Notes under the pieces: model-generated
Database searches by the model: none
The model's input: the letters and a program-made list of their open reading frames with translations, nothing else
Told to the model about the DNA's origin: nothing
In this document: positions 12,501-21,405 of the stretch, in pieces
How the letters are laid out: each line of letters opens with the position of its first letter
How positions within the stretch are numbered: the first letter of the stretch is position 1
Translations under genes and position numbers: made by a program
Assembly (NCBI RefSeq): GCF_042680685.1
Contig: NZ_JBHUEA010000006.1
Span: 62,001-126,000 of the forward strand
Reading direction: 5' to 3'
DNA: 64,000 bases
From: Amnibacterium endophyticum
Lineage (GTDB): Bacteria > Actinomycetota > Actinomycetes > Actinomycetales > Microbacteriaceae

Positions 12501-12749
12501 ATGGACATCCTGAGAGCCGTCATGCTCGTGATCCTCGCGGTCACTAGCGTGCTGCTGACGCTGCTGATCCTGCTGCACAAGGGGCGGGGCGGCGGTCTGT
12601 CCGACATGTTCGGCGGCGGCGTCACGAGCAACCTGGGCGCCTCGGGCGTCGCGGAGCGCAACCTCAACCGCATCACCGTCGGCCTCGGCCTCGTCTGGTT
12701 CGCCAGCGTCGTCGTCCTGGGGCTGATCACCCGCTTCACCGGCGTCTGA
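12501..12749 (+). CDS. secG: Preprotein translocase subunit SecG
   Basis: An 82-residue membrane protein with two hydrophobic segments (about residues 4-24 and 58-78) and a conserved loop HKGRGGGLSDMFGGG between them, the SecG signature. It assists SecA-driven export through SecYEG. The ATG at 12501 follows GGAAGGAGA with good spacing; an in-frame start further upstream would extend into the promoter. SecG after tpiA is a standard actinobacterial arrangement. Confidence 0.96.
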   Translation: MDILRAVMLVILAVTSVLLTLLILLHKGRGGGLSDMFGGGVTSNLGASGVAERNLNRITVGLGLVWFASVVVLGLITRFTGV

Positions 12750-12779
12750 GCGCCGCACCGATTTCAGCAGGAGGCACAC

Positions 12780-13148
12780 ATGGCGTCTGGCGGCAGTGCG
12801 ATCCGGGGTTCCCGGGTCGGCGCAGGACCGATGGGGGAGCAGGACCACGGGCACCACGCGGAGCGCGTGGCCGTGTCCTACTGGGACGCGCTCGGCAACG
12901 AGACCGTGCGCTACTTCGCGGCGAACCTGCCGGCCGATGAGATCCCGATGACGATCGACTCGCCGTCGAGCGGGCTGCCCGCCGGCCGCGACAAGGCGAA
13001 CCCGCCCGCGATGCAGAAGACGGAGCCGTACAAGACGCACCTCGCCTACGTGAAGGAGCGTCGGACGGACGAGGAGGCCGCGGTCCTGCTCGAGGACGCG
13101 CTGAAGCAGCTGCGCATCCGCCGGGGCAAGATCTCCGCCGACAGCTGA
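12780..13148 (+). CDS. rbpA: RNA polymerase-binding protein RbpA
   Basis: A 122-residue actinobacteria-specific general transcription factor that binds RNA polymerase and group I/II sigma factors and stabilises the open complex. The sequence shows the N-terminal MASGGSAIRGSRVGAGP tail, the core with VSYWDALGNETVRYFAA, and the C-terminal sigma-interaction helix rich in Arg/Lys (LKQLRIRRGK). AGGAGG precedes the ATG. The gene lies 30 bases after secG and ends at a strong terminator. Confidence 0.96.
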   Translation: MASGGSAIRGSRVGAGPMGEQDHGHHAERVAVSYWDALGNETVRYFAANLPADEIPMTIDSPSSGLPAGRDKANPPAMQKTEPYKTHLAYVKERRTDEEAAVLLEDALKQLRIRRGKISADS

Positions 13149-13156
13149 CACCGGTC

Positions 13157-13193
13157 CACGAAGGGCCCCGCGCACCGCGCGGGGCCCTTCGTG
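13157..13193 (+). terminator. Strong hairpin terminator after rbpA
   Basis: A perfect 17-base-pair stem (13157-13173 with 13177-13193) with a three-base loop, eight bases after the stop. The core GGGCCCC/GGGGCCC flanked by GAAG/CTTC recurs in the terminator of the L31 gene at 36526. Confidence 0.85.
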
Positions 13194-13214
13194 CGTCGCG
13201 GGCGCCCGCGCCCC

Positions 13215-13512
13215 GATGGTCGAGGTGCGACGAAGGAGCCTCGAGACCATCAGCACTCGCGGGATCAGCCGGCCTCGAGTCCCTCGGCCGGGAACACCGC
13301 CCGTGGGGCCCATCGCTACGGTCGCACCTCCACCAGCGGTGGTGCGGATGCGGGCAGGGGTGGTCTCGAGGCTCGCTACGGTCGCACCTCGACCAGCGGT
13401 GTGGCGCGAACGCGGCCGGGGTGGCCTCGAGTCCCTCGGCCGGGAACACCGTCCGTGGGGCCCATCGCTACGGTCGCACCTCGACCAGCGGTGTGGTGCG
13501 GATGCGGGTGGG
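13215..13512. repeat. Cluster of REP-like palindromic repeats
   Basis: A gene-free block with four copies of an element of the form GGTCTCGAGG...CGCACCTCGACCAGCGG. One copy is inverted (13215-13251). Two copies are part of a longer direct repeat of about 90 bases (13271-13360 and 13423-13512, offset 152) that contains CCCTCGGCCGGGAACACCG. Another short copy is at 13362-13400. Related copies lie at 21669, 44421 and 51627. Ends of the element are imperfect inverted repeats (GGTC-TCGAGG / CCTCGACC), so each copy can fold as a hairpin. Confidence 0.75.
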
Positions 13513-13580
13513 CCGGCGCGGAGCGCTCGGCGCGGACGGGGCCTGCGCAGCAGGTCGCGGCCGCACCGCACAGCACCCGC

Positions 13581-13706
13581 GGAGGGCGCGAGCGCCCCGG
13601 CGGCTCATGCCGCCGAGAGCTCGGCGGAGCGGAGCGGAGCCGAAGCGTCGGTGCCGAGGCCGGCCGAGCGCAGCGAGGCCGGTCACGGCTCCGCCGCTCC
13701 GATGGA
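13581..13706. repeat. Second intergenic repeat family, copy 1
   Basis: A GC-rich stretch with short palindromic phrases that matches 55190-55309 in order: GGAGGGCGCG, AGCGCCCCGGCGGC, ATGCCGCCGA, then a GCGGAGC-rich part and CGCTCCGA. It abuts the pgl stop, as copy 2 abuts the imuB stop. No coding function is seen. With the REP cluster it fills the gap between rbpA and pgl. Confidence 0.55.
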
Positions 13707-13707
13707 C

Positions 13708-14484
13708 TCAGTACTGGCTGGCGATGAGGTCGGCGGGCACGTGGCTCGCGGCGTCGCCGTCGATGAAGAAGACGGTGCGGAGGCGGCCCTCGGCGCCGGC
13801 GACCGGGACCTCCTCGGGCGATGCTCCGGCGAGGGCGAGGCCGAGCGCCGACGCCTTCTCGGTGCCGGCGAGCACCATCCAGATCCGCTGCGAGCTGTTG
13901 ATGACGGGAAGGGTCAGGCTGAGGCGGCGCGGGGGCGGCTTCGGGCTGTCCTCGTCTGACACGACGAGGTCCTGGCCGTCGCGGGTGACGCCGTGCTCGG
14001 GGAAGAGCGAGGCGATGTGCCCGTCGGGTCCGACGCCGAGGAAGGTGATGTCGAAGCGGGGCACCGGGAGGCGCAGCGCCGGGTCGGCGTGGTCGCGCAG
14101 CTCCTGCGCGTACGCCTCCGCGGCGGCGTCGATGTCCTCGATCTCGTCGGAGGCCGGGAACGGGTGGATGTGGTCCTCGGCGGTCGGCAGGTGCTGGAGC
14201 AGCGCCTCCCTGGCCTGCACCTCGTTGCGGTCGGGGTCGTCCTTCGGCACGAAGCGCTCGTCGCCCCACCAGAAGTGCACCCGGGTCCAGTCGATCGCGG
14301 AACGCATCGGCGACGTCGCGACGGCCTTCTGCACGGCCTCGCCGAGGGTGCCACCGGTGAGGACGACGTTCGCCTCGTGGTGCTCGTCGAGCAGGTCGGT
14401 CAGCTTGGTCAGGAACCGGGCCGAGACCGCGGCGACCAGCGCGTCTGCGTCCGGGTGCACGAGCACCCGTCGTTCGTTCGTCAT
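13708..14484 (-). CDS. pgl: 6-phosphogluconolactonase
   Basis: A 258-residue enzyme that hydrolyses 6-phosphogluconolactone, the second step of the oxidative pentose-phosphate pathway. Family motifs include LTGGTLGE, HFWWGDERFVP and FLGVGPDGHIASLFPEH. The start at 14484 is preceded by AGGAGGA and gives the family N-terminus (MTNERRVLVHPD); a much longer open frame upstream overlaps opcA and is rejected. It overlaps opcA by four bases and is the last gene of tkt-tal-zwf-opcA-pgl. Repeats begin directly after its stop. Confidence 0.96.
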   Translation of the reverse strand: MTNERRVLVHPDADALVAAVSARFLTKLTDLLDEHHEANVVLTGGTLGEAVQKAVATSPMRSAIDWTRVHFWWGDERFVPKDDPDRNEVQAREALLQHLPTAEDHIHPFPASDEIEDIDAAAEAYAQELRDHADPALRLPVPRFDITFLGVGPDGHIASLFPEHGVTRDGQDLVVSDEDSPKPPPRRLSLTLPVINSSQRIWMVLAGTEKASALGLALAGASPEEVPVAGAEGRLRTVFFIDGDAASHVPADLIASQY

Positions 14485-15437
14485 GCTCCTCCTGCGCCCG
14501 TCGCCGGGCCTCGGTCGAGTGCGGCGAGCCCGCGGGTGAGCACGTCGCCGTACAGGTCGTCCGGCCCCTGCCTGCGCAGCTCCTCGGCCAGGCAGTCTCG
14601 CAGACTCCGCCTCGGCAGCGACACGTCGTGCACCGGCTGGTCGGGCTGCGTGAGGGTGGCGACGTCGGGCACGGCCCGCTCCAGGTGGATCTCGCCGCTC
14701 GCCCGCCGCATCCGGACGCCGTGGATGCCGCTCGAGCCGGTGGAGCGGTCGGACAGCACGACTGACACGGGCACCTGCAGCGCCAGGCCGAGCCAGGCGG
14801 CGAGCAGCTCCGTGGAGGCCGAGTCGACCGCGCCGGACACCTCGACCGACTCGACCGGCTCGTAGGGCGCCTGGTCGAGCGTGGCCGCGAGCACCGCGCG
14901 CCAGAGGGTGAGGCGCGTCCAGGCCAGGTCGGTGTCGCCCGGGCGATAGGTCTCGGCCAGGCGGTCGACGGTCTCCTGCGGGTCCGGATGCGCGGCGGCG
15001 TCCGTGATGCGCCGCTGCGCGATGCGGCCGAGCGGCGACTCGGCGACGACCGACGGCGTGTCCGTGCCGGGCCACCACGCCACGACCGGGGCGTCCGGCA
15101 GCAGCAGGCCGGTGACGAGCCCCTCCTCGTCGGCGCCGGCGGGCCCGGCGGCGCGCAGGACGATGACCTCGCTGGCGCCGGCGTCGCCCCCGACCCGGAT
15201 CTGGGCGTCGAGGCGGGGCGCGCCAGCGGGGTCGTCCCGCACGACGGCGACGACCCGCATGGGGTGCTCGCGGGAGGCGTCGTTGGCGGCCTGGATGGCC
15301 TCCTCCTCGGTCCCGCTCGTCGTGCTGATGATGAGCGTGAGCACGCGCCCGAGGGCGACCGCGCCGCCCTCGTTCCGCACGTCGACGAGCGCGCGGCTCA
15401 CCTCCGCGGTTGTGGTGTCGGGCAGGTCGACGATCAC
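14481..15437 (-). CDS. opcA: Glucose-6-phosphate dehydrogenase assembly protein OpcA
   Basis: A 318-residue protein needed for assembly and full activity of Zwf; in cyanobacteria and actinobacteria it always accompanies zwf. The N-terminus MIVDLPDTTT and the block LLPDAPVVAWWPG are family hallmarks. The GTG at 15437 is preferred to the ATG four codons upstream: it gives the usual N-terminus, a GGAGG lies six bases before it, and it overlaps the zwf stop by exactly four bases (GTGA). Confidence 0.93.
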   Translation of the reverse strand: MIVDLPDTTTAEVSRALVDVRNEGGAVALGRVLTLIISTTSGTEEEAIQAANDASREHPMRVVAVVRDDPAGAPRLDAQIRVGGDAGASEVIVLRAAGPAGADEEGLVTGLLLPDAPVVAWWPGTDTPSVVAESPLGRIAQRRITDAAAHPDPQETVDRLAETYRPGDTDLAWTRLTLWRAVLAATLDQAPYEPVESVEVSGAVDSASTELLAAWLGLALQVPVSVVLSDRSTGSSGIHGVRMRRASGEIHLERAVPDVATLTQPDQPVHDVSLPRRSLRDCLAEELRRQGPDDLYGDVLTRGLAALDRGPATGAGGA

Positions 15438-16972
15438 GGGCGCCTCCATTGCCGGCCGTCGCGGGCCATGAGGAGATCTGCGGACTCCGGCCCCCAGGTG
15501 CCCGGGCGGTACTGCTCGGGGCGACCGGCGGACGCCCAGTAGCGCTCCACCGGGTCGAGGATCTTCCAGGACAGCTCGACCTCCTCGTGCCGCGGGAACA
15601 GCGGCGGGTCGCCGAGCAGCACGTCGAGGATGAGCCGCTCGTACGCCTCCGGGCTCGCCTCGGTGAAGGCGTGGCCGTAGCCGAAGTCCATCGTGACGTC
15701 TCGGACCTGCATCCCCGCGCCCGGCACCTTGGAGCCGAACCGGATCGTCACGCCCTCGTCGGGCTGGACCCGGATGACGAGCGCGTTCTGCCCGAGCTGC
15801 GCGGTCTGGGCCTCGGCGAACAGCTGATGCGGGGCGCGCTTGAACATGACGGCGATCTCCGTCACGCGCCTGCCCAGCCGCTTCCCGGCGCGCAGGTAGA
15901 ACGGCGCCCCTGCCCAGCGGCGCGTGCCGATGTCGAGCTTCAGCGCGGCGTAGGTCTCGGTGGTGGAGGCGGGGTTCATCCCGTCCTCCTCGAGGAACGC
16001 CTGCACGTGCCTGCCGCCCTGCCAGCCCGAGGAGTACTGCCCGCGGGCGGTCGCGGCGCCGAGGTCCTCCGGCAGCCGCACGGCCGACAGCACCTTCTCC
16101 TTCTCGGCCCGCAGGTGGGCCGCGTCGAAGGACACCGGCTCCTCCATCGCGGTCAGCGCGAGCAGCTGGAGGAGGTGGTTCTGGATGACGTCCCGGGCCG
16201 CGCCGATGCCGTCGTAGTAGCCGGCCCGGCCACCGACGCCGATGTCCTCGGCCATCGTGATCTGCACGTGGTCGACGTGGTTCGCGTTCCAGATCGGCTC
16301 GAAGAGCGTGTTGGCGAACCGGAGGGCGAGGAGGTTCTGGACCGTCTCCTTGCCGAGGTAGTGGTCGATGCGGAAGACGCTGTCGGGCGGGAAGACCCGC
16401 TCGACGACGTCGTTCAGCTCGCGCGCGGTCGTGAGGTCGGAGCCGAACGGCTTCTCGATGACGACGCGGCGCCAGTGCCCGGGGCGCTGCGTCGACAGCC
16501 CCGAGGCCTCCAGCTGCTGGGTCACCTGCGGGAAGTCGCGCGGCGGGATCGACAGGTAGAAGGCGGTGTTGCCCATCGTCCCGCGCGTGCGGTCGAGCTC
16601 GTCCAGGGTGTCCCGCAGCCGGTCGAAGGCGGCGGCGTCGTCGAACGTGCCCTGCACGAAGCGGACGCCCTGCAGGAGCTGCTGCCAGACCTCCTCGCGG
16701 AACGGGGTCCTCGCGTGCTCCTCGACGGCGTCGTGGACGACCTTCGCGAAGTCCTGGTCGTCCCAGTCGCGACGGGCGAAGCCGACGAGCGCGAACCCCG
16801 GTGGCAGCAGCCCGCGGTTGGCGAGGTCGTAGACCGCGGGCATCAGCTTCTTGCGGGCGAGGTCGCCCGTCACGCCGAAGATGACGAGGCAGGAGGGGCC
16901 GGCGATGCGGTTGAGCCGCCGGTCCTCGGGGGAGCGGAGCGGGTTGCGGCCGGGGCCGATCGGGACGCTCAT
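15434..16972 (-). CDS. zwf: Glucose-6-phosphate 1-dehydrogenase
   Basis: A 512-residue NADP-linked enzyme, the entry step of the oxidative pentose-phosphate pathway. The dinucleotide motif FGVTGDLARKKL lies near residue 32, the substrate and catalytic histidine motif RIDHYLGKE near residue 206, and EKPFG just before it. The ATG at 16972 (MSVPIGPGRNPLRSPEDRR) fits the family; the frame stays open upstream through tal antisense and is not coding there. It overlaps opcA by four bases. A GC hairpin separates it from tal 62 bases upstream. Confidence 0.97.
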   Translation of the reverse strand: MSVPIGPGRNPLRSPEDRRLNRIAGPSCLVIFGVTGDLARKKLMPAVYDLANRGLLPPGFALVGFARRDWDDQDFAKVVHDAVEEHARTPFREEVWQQLLQGVRFVQGTFDDAAAFDRLRDTLDELDRTRGTMGNTAFYLSIPPRDFPQVTQQLEASGLSTQRPGHWRRVVIEKPFGSDLTTARELNDVVERVFPPDSVFRIDHYLGKETVQNLLALRFANTLFEPIWNANHVDHVQITMAEDIGVGGRAGYYDGIGAARDVIQNHLLQLLALTAMEEPVSFDAAHLRAEKEKVLSAVRLPEDLGAATARGQYSSGWQGGRHVQAFLEEDGMNPASTTETYAALKLDIGTRRWAGAPFYLRAGKRLGRRVTEIAVMFKRAPHQLFAEAQTAQLGQNALVIRVQPDEGVTIRFGSKVPGAGMQVRDVTMDFGYGHAFTEASPEAYERLILDVLLGDPPLFPRHEEVELSWKILDPVERYWASAGRPEQYRPGTWGPESADLLMARDGRQWRRP

Positions 16973-16991
16973 GCGGGCACCGGGCAGAGGC

Positions 16992-17015
16992 CGGGCCCGG
17001 CCGGAGCCGGGCCCG
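16992..17015 (-). terminator. GC hairpin between tal and zwf
   Basis: A ten-base-pair stem of CGGGCCCGGC against GCCGGGCCCG with a four-base loop in the 62-base gap. It could reduce read-through from tal into zwf or protect the tal mRNA end. It is weaker evidence for a full terminator because the genes form one functional group. Confidence 0.45.
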
Positions 17016-17034
17016 GGGCGCTGTGCGGGACCAC

Positions 17035-18165
17035 TCAGCCCTTGCCGAGGGCGCCGGCGACCGTGTCGCTCAGCTCGTGCCAGGACACGATGAACTTCTC
17101 GACGCCCTCGCGCTCGAGCTGCTCGGTGACCTCGTCGAGGTCGACGCCGGCCTCCTTCAGCTTCGCGAGGTCCTCGCGGGCCTCGTCGTACTTGTCGACG
17201 ATCGTGTCGCCCTTGATGTCGCCGTGGTCGGCGACGGCGTCGAGGGTCTTCTCCGGCATCGTGTTGACGACGCCGTGGGTGACGAGGTCGACCACGTAGA
17301 ACGTGTCGGGCAGGCTCGGGTCCTTCACGCCGGTCGAGGCCCACAGGGGCCGCTGACGGTTCGCGCCCTGCTCCTGCAGCTCGATCGCCCGCTCCGTGCC
17401 GAACGCCTCCACGAAGACCTCGTAGGCGAGCCGGGCGTTGGCCACGGCCGACTTCCCCTTCAACGCCTTCGCCTCGTCGGTGCCCGCGGCGTCCAGGCGC
17501 TTGTCGATCTCGGTGTCGACCCGGGACACGAAGAACGAGGCGACCGAGTGGATCGTCGAGAGGTCGATCCCCTTCGCGGCGGCCTGCTCGAGCCCGGTCA
17601 GGTAGGCGTCGATCACCTTGCGGTACCGGTCCAGCGAGAAGATCAGGGTGACGTTGACGCTGATGCCCTCGGCGATCACCGCCGTGATCGCCGGGAGACC
17701 CTCGACGGTCGCCGGGATCTTGATCATCACGTTCGGCTTGTCGATCGTCGACCACAGGCGCTTCGCCTCGGCGATGGTCGCGTCGGTGTCGTGCGCCAGC
17801 TCGGGCGAGACCTCGATGGAGACGCGCCCGTCGTAGCCGTGCGAGGCGGTGAAGACCTCGGTGAAGATCTCCGCCGCGTCGCGGACGTCGCGCGTGGTGA
17901 TGTCGAAGATCGCCTGGTCGACGTCCCCGCCCTTCGCCTTGATCTCCTCGACCTGCTCGTCGTAGGACTCGCCCTTGGCGAGCGCGGCCGCGAAGATCGT
18001 CGGGTTGGTGGTCACGCCGACCACGTTCTTCTCGGCGATCAGCTGCTGCAGGTTGCCGCTGGTGATGCGCTCCCGCGACAGGTCGTCGAGCCAGATGCTC
18101 ACGCCGGCGCGCGAGAGCGCGGCGGTGTTGGAGTCGGTTGCGGTGTCGCTCTCGGTGATGCTCAT
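17035..18165 (-). CDS. tal: Transaldolase
   Basis: A 376-residue enzyme of the non-oxidative pentose-phosphate pathway that moves dihydroxyacetone units. The N-terminal block GVTTNPTIF and the Schiff-base lysine in NVMIKIPATVEGL (near residue 144) are visible. The length matches the actinobacterial long form. The start at 18165 follows AAGGAG; the frame extends upstream without family similarity. It lies 31 bases after tkt and is probably co-transcribed with it. No pgi gene is inserted between tal and zwf, unlike in some relatives. Confidence 0.97.
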   Translation of the reverse strand: MSITESDTATDSNTAALSRAGVSIWLDDLSRERITSGNLQQLIAEKNVVGVTTNPTIFAAALAKGESYDEQVEEIKAKGGDVDQAIFDITTRDVRDAAEIFTEVFTASHGYDGRVSIEVSPELAHDTDATIAEAKRLWSTIDKPNVMIKIPATVEGLPAITAVIAEGISVNVTLIFSLDRYRKVIDAYLTGLEQAAAKGIDLSTIHSVASFFVSRVDTEIDKRLDAAGTDEAKALKGKSAVANARLAYEVFVEAFGTERAIELQEQGANRQRPLWASTGVKDPSLPDTFYVVDLVTHGVVNTMPEKTLDAVADHGDIKGDTIVDKYDEAREDLAKLKEAGVDLDEVTEQLEREGVEKFIVSWHELSDTVAGALGKG

Positions 18166-18196
18166 TCGTGCTCCTTGTCCGTCTGCTGGAACCGGC

Positions 18197-20308
18197 TCAG
18201 CGGCCCAGCGATTCCTTGGCCGCGGACACGACGTGCTCCGCGGTGATCCCGAACTCCTGCAGCAGGAAGTCGCCGTCCGCGCTGGCACCGAAGTGGTCGA
18301 TGCCGACCGCACGGCCCTGCTGACCGATGTACTTGGCCCAGCCCAGGGTGGCGCCGGCCTCGACCGCGACGCGGGCGGTCACGGCCTTCGGCAGCACGTG
18401 CTCCTTGTACTCGTCGCTCTGCTCGTCGAACCACTCGAGGCAGGGGGCCGACACGACCTGCGCGTCGATGCCCTCGTCCGCGAGGCGCTGGCGCGCGTCG
18501 ACGGCGACCTGCACCTCCGAGCCGGTGGCGATGAGGATGACGTCCGGCGTCCCGTTCTTCGCGGCGGCGAGGACGTAGGCGCCCTTCGCGACGCCGTCCG
18601 TCGACGCGAAGACGTCGCCGGAGGCCTCGCCGTCGCCGCGCTCGAACACCGGCAGGTTCTGGCGGCTGAGCGCGAGGCCCGCGGGCCCCATGCGGCGGGA
18701 CATGACCTGCTTCCAGGCGGCCGCGGTCTCGTTCGCGTCGCCCGGGCGGATGACGTCGAGCTGCGGGATCATCCGGAGGCTCCAGAGTTGCTCGATCGGC
18801 TGGTGGGTCGGGCCGTCGCCGCCGAGCGCCACCGAGTCGTGCGTCCAGACGTAGATCGTCGGGGCCTTCATCAGGGCCGCGAGGCGGACCGCCGGGCGCA
18901 TGTAGTCGCTGAAGATCAGGAACGTCGCGCCGAAGACGCGCGTGTTCCCGTGCAGCACGATCCCGTTCAGGATGTTGCCCATCGCGTGCTCGCGGATGCC
19001 GAAGTGGAGCACGCGGCCGTACGGGTCCGCCTTCCACATCGCCGTCCCGCGCTCGGGCGGCAGGAAGCTGCCGTAGCCCTCGATGGTCGAGTTGTTCGAC
19101 TCGGCGAGGTCGGCCGAGCCGCCCCAGAACTCGGGCACCTTCGGCGCGATCGCGTTGATGACCTTGCCGGAGGCCACGCGGGTGGAGACCGCCTTGCCGG
19201 CCGGGAAGACGGGCAGCTCGTCGAACGCGTCCTCCGGCAGGTCGCCCGCGAGCACGCGGTCGAGCAGCGCCTTGCGCTCCGGGTTCGCGCCCGCCCACGC
19301 GTCGAAGCCCTGCTGCCACTCGGCGTGCTGCTGCTGCCCGCGCTCGACCGCCTTGCGCGCGTGCTCGAGCACCTCGGGCTCGACGTGGAACGACTGCTCC
19401 GGGTCGAGCTCCAGCGCCTCCTTCAGGCCCTTGATCTCGGCGTCGCCCATGGCGGAGCCGTGGATCTTGCCCGTGTTGCGGAGCGTCGGGGAGGGCCAGC
19501 CGATGATCGTCTTCAGCACGATGATCGACGGCTTGTCGGTGACCCGCTGCGCCTCGAGGGTGGCGGCGTGGAGCGCCTCGACGTCCTCGTGGTACTCCTC
19601 GCCGGCCTTCCAGTCGACGACCTGCACGTGCCAGCCGAGCGCCTCGTAGCGCAGGGCGACGTCCTCCGACAGGGCGATGTTGGTGTCGTCCTCGATGGAG
19701 ATCTGGTTGTCGTCGTAGAACAGGATCAGGTTGCCGAGCTGCTGCGTGCCGGCGAGCGAGGAGGCCTCGTTGGTGACGCCCTCCTCGATGTCGCCGTCAC
19801 CGGCGATCACGTAGACGTAGTGGTCGAAGGGGCTCTCGCCCGCCGCGGCGTCCGGGTCGAAGAGCCCGCGCTCGAAGCGGGACGCGTACGCGAAGCCGAC
19901 CGCCGCGGCGAGGCCCGAGCCGAGCGGGCCGGTGGTGATCTCGATCCCGTCGGTGTGGCCGTACTCCGGGTGGCCCGGCGTCTTCGAGCCGTACTGGCGC
20001 AGCTGCTGCAGGTCCTCGATCTCGAGGCCGTAGCCGCCGAGGAAGAACTGGATGTACTGCGTCAGCGACGAGTGGCCGTTCGACAGGATGAAGCGGTCGC
20101 GCCCGAGCCAGGTGGAGTCGGACGGGTCGCGGCGCATCACCTTCTGGAACAGCAGGTAGGCGAGCGGCGCGAGGCTGATGGCGGTGCCGGGGTGGCCGTT
20201 GCCGGCCTTCTGCACGGCGTCCGCGGCGAGTGCCCGCGTCGTGTCGACCGCCTTGCGGTCGAGCTCCGTCCATTCGAGGGTGCCTTCACGCGTCTGCAGG
20301 TCGGTCAC
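18197..20308 (-). CDS. tkt: Transketolase
   Basis: A 703-residue thiamine-diphosphate enzyme. Visible parts: N-terminal GNGHPGTAISLAP; the cofactor site GDGDIEEGVTNEASSLA; central DSVALGGDGPTHQPIEQL; and the C-terminal transketolase domain. The GTG at 20308 is chosen because GGAAGGA lies six bases upstream and it yields the family N-terminus; a longer frame reaches 20464 but would overlap the ctaB promoter. It is the first gene of the minus-strand pentose-phosphate operon, with a probable -10 (TAGACT) at 20365-20370. Confidence 0.97.
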   Translation of the reverse strand: MTDLQTREGTLEWTELDRKAVDTTRALAADAVQKAGNGHPGTAISLAPLAYLLFQKVMRRDPSDSTWLGRDRFILSNGHSSLTQYIQFFLGGYGLEIEDLQQLRQYGSKTPGHPEYGHTDGIEITTGPLGSGLAAAVGFAYASRFERGLFDPDAAAGESPFDHYVYVIAGDGDIEEGVTNEASSLAGTQQLGNLILFYDDNQISIEDDTNIALSEDVALRYEALGWHVQVVDWKAGEEYHEDVEALHAATLEAQRVTDKPSIIVLKTIIGWPSPTLRNTGKIHGSAMGDAEIKGLKEALELDPEQSFHVEPEVLEHARKAVERGQQQHAEWQQGFDAWAGANPERKALLDRVLAGDLPEDAFDELPVFPAGKAVSTRVASGKVINAIAPKVPEFWGGSADLAESNNSTIEGYGSFLPPERGTAMWKADPYGRVLHFGIREHAMGNILNGIVLHGNTRVFGATFLIFSDYMRPAVRLAALMKAPTIYVWTHDSVALGGDGPTHQPIEQLWSLRMIPQLDVIRPGDANETAAAWKQVMSRRMGPAGLALSRQNLPVFERGDGEASGDVFASTDGVAKGAYVLAAAKNGTPDVILIATGSEVQVAVDARQRLADEGIDAQVVSAPCLEWFDEQSDEYKEHVLPKAVTARVAVEAGATLGWAKYIGQQGRAVGIDHFGASADGDFLLQEFGITAEHVVSAAKESLGR

Positions 20309-20364
20309 GACGATCCTTCCGTCGGTGGATACGTAAGCGGTGGCTGAGCGAGCGCCGAACACCG

Positions 20365-20370
20365 AGTCTA
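20365..20370 (-). promoter_or_regulatory. tkt -10 box TAGACT
   Basis: TAGACT read on the minus strand, about 57 bases before the tkt GTG. It would drive the whole tkt-tal-zwf-opcA-pgl operon. No -35 is assigned. Confidence 0.4.
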
Positions 20371-20452
20371 TTGATGGCGTGACGCTGCCGAACGACCACT
20401 CGATGGTGTCCCCTCCGCTTGTGCGCCCGCTTCGAGGCCCGCCCGATTCCCA

Positions 20453-20458
20453 TAGAAT
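20453..20458 (+). promoter_or_regulatory. ctaB -10 box TAGAAT, leaderless arrangement
   Basis: TAGAAT ends eight bases before the ctaB GTG and no ribosome binding site is present, so the transcript should start at or within a few bases of the start codon. Confidence 0.5.
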
Positions 20459-20466
20459 TGCCACCA

Positions 20467-21405
20467 GTGAGCACCGCAGTCGAGGCGTCGGAGGGGCAGG
20501 TCGCCAACGGCGACGGGTCCCGCTCCGTGCCGTTCCGTCGTCAGGTCCGCGGCTACGTCGCGCTGATGAAGCTGCGGGTGGTGGAGCTGCTGCTGGTCAC
20601 CACGGTGCCCGTGATGCTGCTCGCCGCCGGCGGCGTCCCCGACCTGCGCGTCGTCGCGGCGACGCTCGTCGGCGGCACGCTCTCGGCGGGTGCGGCGAAC
20701 GCGTTCAACATGGTCATCGACCGCGACATCGACCGCGTGATGCACCGGACCCGGCACCGGCCGCTCGTCACGGGCGACCTGACGCCGCGGCAGGCCGTGG
20801 TCTTCGCGACGCTGCTCACCGTCGCCTCGACCCTGCTGCTCGGCTTCGGCGGCACGTGGCTCGCGGCCGCGCTCTCGGTCGGCGCGATCGCCTTCTACGT
20901 CGTCGTCTACACGATGTGGCTCAAGCGCCGCACGAGCCAGAACATCGTCTGGGGCGGCCTCGCCGGCTGCTTCCCGGTGCTGATCGGCTGGGCCGCGGTC
21001 ACCGGGTCCCTGTCGCCGGCGGCCTGGGTGCTGTTCGCGGTGATCTTCCTGTGGACCCCGCCCCACTACTGGCCGCTGTCGATGCGGTACCGGGAGGACT
21101 ACTCCTCGGTCGACGTGCCGATGCTCGGCGCGGTGCGCACCCCCGCGCAGGTCGGACTCCAGACGGTCCTGTACGCCTGGGCGACGCTGGCCTGCTCGCT
21201 GCTGCTGATCCCGGTCGCCGGGATGGGGCCGCTCTACGCGGTGGTCGCGCTCGCGGCCGGCGGGTGGTTCGTGCTCGAGACCCACCGGCTCTACGCGAGG
21301 GCCGTGGCCGGCGAGCGCGTCGCGCCGATGCGGGTCTTCCACGCGAGCATCGGATCGCTCTCGCTGCTCTTCATCGGCATCGCGGTCGACGCCCTGCTCC
21401 ACTGA
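20467..21405 (+). CDS. ctaB: Protoheme IX farnesyltransferase (heme O synthase)
   Basis: A 312-residue UbiA-family membrane prenyltransferase that converts heme B to heme O for the aa3 cytochrome oxidase. About eight membrane segments follow a 30-residue N-terminal tail. The prenyl-diphosphate Mg site is NMVIDRDIDRVMHRTRHRPL, with a second motif at YTMWLKRRTSQN. The GTG at 20467 was chosen from the -10 box eight bases upstream; the open frame begins earlier, at 20419. Divergent from tkt; ctaA, which acts next on heme O, is convergent 354 bases downstream. Confidence 0.95.
   Translation: MSTAVEASEGQVANGDGSRSVPFRRQVRGYVALMKLRVVELLLVTTVPVMLLAAGGVPDLRVVAATLVGGTLSAGAANAFNMVIDRDIDRVMHRTRHRPLVTGDLTPRQAVVFATLLTVASTLLLGFGGTWLAAALSVGAIAFYVVVYTMWLKRRTSQNIVWGGLAGCFPVLIGWAAVTGSLSPAAWVLFAVIFLWTPPHYWPLSMRYREDYSSVDVPMLGAVRTPAQVGLQTVLYAWATLACSLLLIPVAGMGPLYAVVALAAGGWFVLETHRLYARAVAGERVAPMRVFHASIGSLSLLFIGIAVDALLH

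Noticed and set aside
13215..13512. Repeat cluster as a CRISPR array
   Set aside because: Repeat spacing is irregular, copies differ, one is inverted, and no cas gene is in the window. Copies also occur singly elsewhere.
13149..13707. Small genes in the gap between rbpA and pgl
   Set aside because: Open frames there translate repeats in several frames, have no ribosome binding site and no resemblance to known proteins.
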